A stretch of DNA of 7,913 bases from Candidatus Nitrosotalea sp. FS (GTDB taxonomy: Archaea > Thermoproteota > Nitrososphaeria > Nitrososphaerales > Nitrosopumilaceae). Both the position numbers and the translations under genes were made by a program. The stretch spans positions 3,505-11,417 of the forward strand of contig NZ_RCMC01000195.1 in the NCBI RefSeq assembly GCF_011319475.1. Reading direction: 5' to 3'. The notes beneath the pieces are model-generated. The model saw only the letters and a program-made list of their open reading frames with translations, was not told the origin of the DNA and made no database searches. Shown here in pieces: positions 5,826-7,913 of this stretch; position 1 is the stretch's first letter, and each line of letters opens with the position of its first letter.

Positions 5826-6418
5826 TTTCCAAGATAGCCCAGGCAGATATAGTACAGTTCACTGCTTGACTTTCTGCTTGCCTGAGGTTTTCTTAATTGT
5901 ACTTTGGCAAATTTCTTTCTGATGTAATCTCGAAACTCAATTGAATACTGTCCGTCAAAGACTTTGAAGAGTGCATTACCTTTTTTTGCCAACACTTGAT
6001 CCATTATTCTGCTTGCAGCATAATTTAATGAAATTTGTCTTGCGTGGTCCACATCCCACATTCCAGTTACTGTAGGTGATAGATCACATATCACTGCCTT
6101 TATCTTGCCACCAAAGTACTCGAAGATTTGCTCTACAATTGATTCGTCTTCAATGTCTCCTCTAATGAAATGGACTTCGGGAATTTCTTCAACAAATGAT
6201 TTGTCAATGCCCATAACCTGTCCCTTGTTTCCTGCAAGTTCATGTGCAACCTGACTCCATCCTCCAGGAGAACAACCAAGATCCAAGACAGAAAATCCAG
6301 GACCAATTATTCTGTATGATGTGTTTAGTTCTTTTAGTTTGTATGCTGCTCTACTTCGATATCCTTCCTTGTGTGCTAATCGCCTATACAAGTCACGCCT
6401 TGCATCGATTAATTTCAT
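5822..6418 (-). CDS. rlmE: 23S rRNA (uridine-2'-O)-methyltransferase RlmE/FtsJ
   Basis: RlmE uses SAM to methylate the 2'-OH of the conserved A-loop uridine of large-subunit rRNA (U2552 in E. coli numbering), aiding ribosome assembly. The 198-residue length matches archaeal family members. Visible are the N-terminal RRLAHKEGYRSRAAYKL (12-28), SAM motif I VLDLGCSPGGWSQV (44-57), GIDKS (70-74), RGDI (86-89), VICDLSPTVTG (109-119), ALFKVFDG (149-156), and the C-terminal RKPQASRKSSSELYYICLG. The catalytic K-D-K-E tetrad is K27, D112, K152 and E187. Its ATG overlaps the stop of the upstream RPC34-like gene as ATGA, indicating one transcript and coupled translation. Its stop shares the sequence TTAA with the stop of convergent trm1. 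A tRNA target (Trm7-like) is the alternative, but the lack of extra domains and the archaeal context favour RlmE. Confidence 0.93.
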   Translation of the reverse strand: MKLIDARRDLYRRLAHKEGYRSRAAYKLKELNTSYRIIGPGFSVLDLGCSPGGWSQVAHELAGNKGQVMGIDKSFVEEIPEVHFIRGDIEDESIVEQIFEYFGGKIKAVICDLSPTVTGMWDVDHARQISLNYAASRIMDQVLAKKGNALFKVFDGQYSIEFRDYIRKKFAKVQLRKPQASRKSSSELYYICLGYLGN

Positions 6419-7002
6419 TTCTTTGCCTTCTTGGTAGAAAGTTCAGTCAGCACCCATTGTTCAATCAAAGGACAAGTCCTTGGACTAATTTCTCCTTCAA
6501 GAGTACATTTTGATTCAACAGGACATATCAGACAAGGAGCGGATTCTATTGATTGAGTTGTTACAGGTACATGTGCAATCTTTAGTTTGTAAGTCCAACG
6601 TCCGTTTTCAAGAATTTTTTCTCTTTTTACCAAGTGCTGTCTTTCAAGTTTTAGTGCAAGTCTTGAGCCATCCCTGCTTGAGAGTTTGAGTTTTTTCCAA
6701 AGTTCACTTTGGAACATGCCATTATCACCACGTTTTGCAACCAAGCCCAAAACAGTTGTTTTTAGCTTTTCCATATCAAGTCCCTCTATCTGGAAGTTTT
6801 CAATCTCTTTTTCATCAATTTGCTCTAGTTCTTCCTCGGAGAGCTCGGCATCCTTTTTCTTGTCGTTTTTAGATTTTTTCTTGTCCATCTTGTCAGATTC
6901 GGCTTTCTTGACAATCTTTGGTGATTCCTTTTTCTTTTCTGTCTTGACTAGACTCTTTTTCTCTTCAACCTTTTTGGTCGGTTTTTTTTCTTTTTTAGCC
7001 AT
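6415..7002 (-). CDS. RPC34/TFE-beta-like transcription factor with C-terminal FeS-cluster signature
   Basis: The 195-residue product has three parts. Residues 1-55 are a lysine-rich low-complexity tail (KKVEEKK, KKKSKNDKKK). Residues about 75-142 form a predicted winged helix, including GDNGMFQSELWKKLKLSSRDGSRLALKLERQ and a WTYKLKIA strand. The C-terminus holds Cys157, Cys160, Cys166 and Cys177 in PCLICPVESKC...GEISPRTCPL...W. The spacing CX2CX5CX10C and the words CPV and GEISP match, from memory, the C-terminus of human RNA polymerase III subunit RPC6/RPC39 (yeast RPC34) and the 4Fe-4S domain of archaeal TFE-beta. TFE-beta pairs with TFE-alpha to help open promoters. The protein therefore most likely acts in transcription initiation with RNA polymerase. 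It is first in an operon with rlmE (ATGA overlap). The lysine tail is an unusual addition. Start ATG 7002 gives the whole tail; internal starts are not excluded. Confidence 0.85.
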   Translation of the reverse strand: MAKKEKKPTKKVEEKKSLVKTEKKKESPKIVKKAESDKMDKKKSKNDKKKDAELSEEELEQIDEKEIENFQIEGLDMEKLKTTVLGLVAKRGDNGMFQSELWKKLKLSSRDGSRLALKLERQHLVKREKILENGRWTYKLKIAHVPVTTQSIESAPCLICPVESKCTLEGEISPRTCPLIEQWVLTELSTKKAKK

Positions 7003-7015
7003 AATTAATCACTAA

Positions 7016-7028
7016 TAACTAGAAGTTA
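7016..7028. repeat. Short dyad upstream of the RPC34-like gene
   Basis: TAACT-AGA-AGTTA is a perfect inverted repeat with five-base arms, placed between a possible TATA element (minus strand CTATAATAAC, 7033-7042) and the start codon at 7002. It could be a weak operator, but such short dyads occur by chance in AT-rich DNA. Confidence 0.25.
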
Positions 7029-7032
7029 CTCC

Positions 7033-7042
7033 GTTATTATAG
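7033..7042 (-). promoter_or_regulatory. Possible TATA-like element of the RPC34-like/rlmE operon
   Basis: On the minus strand this reads CTATAATAAC, about 35 bases before ATG 7002, which would give a short leader of roughly 8-10 bases. The surrounding gap is very AT-rich, so other placements are possible. Confidence 0.3.
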
Positions 7043-7074
7043 ACACTCGCGCAATATAATAACATATTATTTTC

Positions 7075-7557
7075 TTATTGTACCCTAATGTAGGCCATTA
7101 CATTGATGCTGTTTTGATTGGTCTTGTCTTTCATTTCTGCCACAATCTGGTAGATACCGGGTGTATCGATCACAGGTGAAAATGTATCCTGAATTGGCAT
7201 AACAGCATTAGTTTGTGCAAAACATTGTGTGAAATAGGCATGTTGAACAATTACTTGTTTTGGAGATGTGTTTGGATTGTATATTGTCAAGTACAAGTCA
7301 CCACAATCAAACGAAGTGTTGTTCACCATCACACTAAAGTTCAATGGTGTTGATACAGTATAATTGCTGACAAGATGTAGCAATCTGATTTGTGCATTTC
7401 CTTCTTGTTGTCCAATGTGTGGTGCAAAGTTGAATTGCCACATGTTTAATTGTCTATTTGGTTGTGCCAAAACATCAGCTAACACATATCCTCCAAAAAT
7501 CAACGACACAATTACAGGAAAGACAAAAACGAGATAAGCAATTTTTTTTACTGCCAA
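7075..7557 (-). CDS. Membrane-anchored or secreted extracytoplasmic protein, unknown function
   Basis: I do not recognise the family. The 160-residue product has a short positive N-terminus (AVKK), one hydrophobic segment (about 6-30, IAYLVFVFPVIVSLIFGGYVLADVL) acting as signal anchor or signal peptide, then a polar, beta-rich domain of about 125 residues. Alternating hydrophobic strands (LNFSVMVNN, DLYLTIYNP, KQVIVQHAYF, GIYQIVAEM, INVMAYIRV) suggest an immunoglobulin- or cupredoxin-like beta sandwich. There are two cysteines (85 and 112), which could pair, and five N-glycosylation sequons (N65, N73, N79, N80, N96), fitting a surface location; no His/Cys/Met copper site is clear. The start is TTG 7557: the codon before it is a stop, so no earlier start is possible, and a TATA-like element lies 29 bases upstream. 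It is 72 bp upstream of the RPC34-like gene on the same strand and could be co-transcribed, though that gap has a possible promoter. Confidence 0.75.
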   Translation of the reverse strand: MAVKKIAYLVFVFPVIVSLIFGGYVLADVLAQPNRQLNMWQFNFAPHIGQQEGNAQIRLLHLVSNYTVSTPLNFSVMVNNTSFDCGDLYLTIYNPNTSPKQVIVQHAYFTQCFAQTNAVMPIQDTFSPVIDTPGIYQIVAEMKDKTNQNSINVMAYIRVQ

Positions 7558-7582
7558 TTATAGTATAAGCGCTCTAGTTCCC

Positions 7583-7590
7583 ATATATCT
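7583..7590 (-). promoter_or_regulatory. TATA-like element of the extracytoplasmic-protein gene
   Basis: On the minus strand this reads AGATATAT, centred about 29 bases before TTG 7557. The spacing supports transcription starting at the TTG codon, hence a leaderless message with a TTG start. Confidence 0.42.
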
Positions 7591-7630
7591 ATTTGGTCGA
7601 AAAAGATCCAAGTAACAAATTTGACGAATA

Positions 7631-7638
7631 AGTTAAAT
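7631..7638 (+). promoter_or_regulatory. TATA-like element of the AAA/OLD-type ATPase gene
   Basis: AGTTAAAT is centred about 28 bases before ATG 7663. It shares a 105-bp divergent region with the minus-strand promoter at 7583-7590. The match is by spacing and AT content only. Confidence 0.35.
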
Positions 7639-7662
7639 CACAGCCAAGCCAATAGCCGCTAG

Positions 7663-7913
7663 ATGCGACTTAGAAAATTTAGAGTTCAAGGTTATCGTTG
7701 CATTCATGATTCTGGTGAAATCAAAGTAGGAGATCTTGCAGCATTTGTGGGAAGAAATGAAAGTGGCAAGACCACGATTCTAGAAGCCCTTACTTTACTT
7801 AACAAAGATACAAAACTTTCTGAATTAGACTTGTGTGACGAAATGACTGAAGAGCTCAAGTCTGAGGTAAGACTAGCAGAAGGAGAGTTTGTGCTAAGTG
7901 AGAAAGAGACTGC
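7663..7913 (+). CDS. AAA/OLD-type (RecF/SMC-like) ATPase, 5' part only
   Basis: Only the first 83 residues are in the window. They start MRLRKFRVQGYRCIHDSGEI, the beta-strand opening of ABC-class ATPases related to RecF, Rad50 and OLD proteins, then LAAFVGRNESGKTTILEALTLLN, where GRNESGKTT (about 30-38) is the Walker A loop that binds ATP. The wording of this loop (GxNESGKT) is common in OLD-family and AAA_15/AAA_21-type ATPases, which often carry a C-terminal TOPRIM nuclease domain and can act in DNA repair or phage defence. Whether a TOPRIM domain is present cannot be seen. ATG 7663 is the natural start, since the conserved N-terminal strand follows at once. The gene is divergent from the extracytoplasmic-protein gene, with no sign of a shared function. 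Confidence 0.8.
   Translation, partial: MRLRKFRVQGYRCIHDSGEIKVGDLAAFVGRNESGKTTILEALTLLNKDTKLSELDLCDEMTEELKSEVRLAEGEFVLSEKET

Noticed and set aside
6686..7015. Plus-strand open frame of 109 codons rich in Phe and Ser
   Set aside because: It is antisense to the lysine-rich tail of the RPC34-like gene; poly-Phe/Ser is the expected complement of AAA/GAA-rich codons.
1..7913. tRNA, rRNA, CRISPR array, insertion sequence or provirus
   Set aside because: No spaced direct repeats, transposase or integrase frames, tRNA-like cloverleaf or rRNA segments were seen on reading both strands, though a covariance-model search was not possible.

Overview
The window is most likely chromosomal DNA of an ammonia-oxidising-type archaeon (Thaumarchaeota/Nitrososphaerota, probably Nitrosopumilales). 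This rests on four things: AT-rich sequence; a Nop5-fibrillarin pair and an archaeal Trm1; an RPC34/TFE-beta-like protein with the eukaryotic RNA polymerase III FeS signature; and starts that mostly lie about 25-30 bases from TATA-like elements with no convincing Shine-Dalgarno, as expected for leaderless archaeal mRNAs. The species call is inference from gene content, not from a search.

Layout. Bases 1-470 (minus) hold the 5' part of a class 1 dihydroorotate dehydrogenase gene (pyrD). A 78-bp divergent promoter region separates it from nop5 (549-1847, plus) and the fibrillarin gene flpA (about 1828-2502, plus). These encode two core proteins of the C/D-box RNA 2'-O-methylation RNP and overlap. 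The fibrillarin gene runs tail-to-tail into the RNase HII gene rnhB (2494-3117, minus), overlapping by 9 bp. Next come a small predicted exported protein (3204-3467, minus) and, divergent from it, an AsnC/Lrp-type regulator with a C-terminal GAF-like domain (3623-4615, plus). The intergenic DNA between those two holds two matching TTCC-RA-N-TY-GGAA palindromes whose centres are 52 bp apart. Then follow tRNA dimethyltransferase trm1 (about 4674-5825, plus), which seems to lack an ATG/GTG/TTG start, and a convergent minus-strand pair: rlmE (5822-6418) and an RPC34/TFE-beta homologue (6415-7002), which overlap as ATGA. A membrane-anchored extracytoplasmic protein (7075-7557, minus, TTG start) and the 5' end of an AAA/OLD-type ATPase gene (7663 to the window end, plus) complete the window.

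Theme. Most of the window is information processing: rRNA/tRNA 2'-O-methylation (Nop5, fibrillarin, RlmE), tRNA m2,2G26 formation (Trm1), ribonucleotide/RNA primer removal (RNase HII) and transcription initiation (RPC34/TFE-beta). I found no mobile element, CRISPR array, tRNA or rRNA. The least explained parts are the twin-palindrome locus with its GAF-fused regulator and small exported neighbour, the Gly/Arg-rich tail on Nop5, the Glu-to-Asp change in the RNase HII active site, and the noncanonical trm1 start. No stretch over 300 bases lacks a gene.
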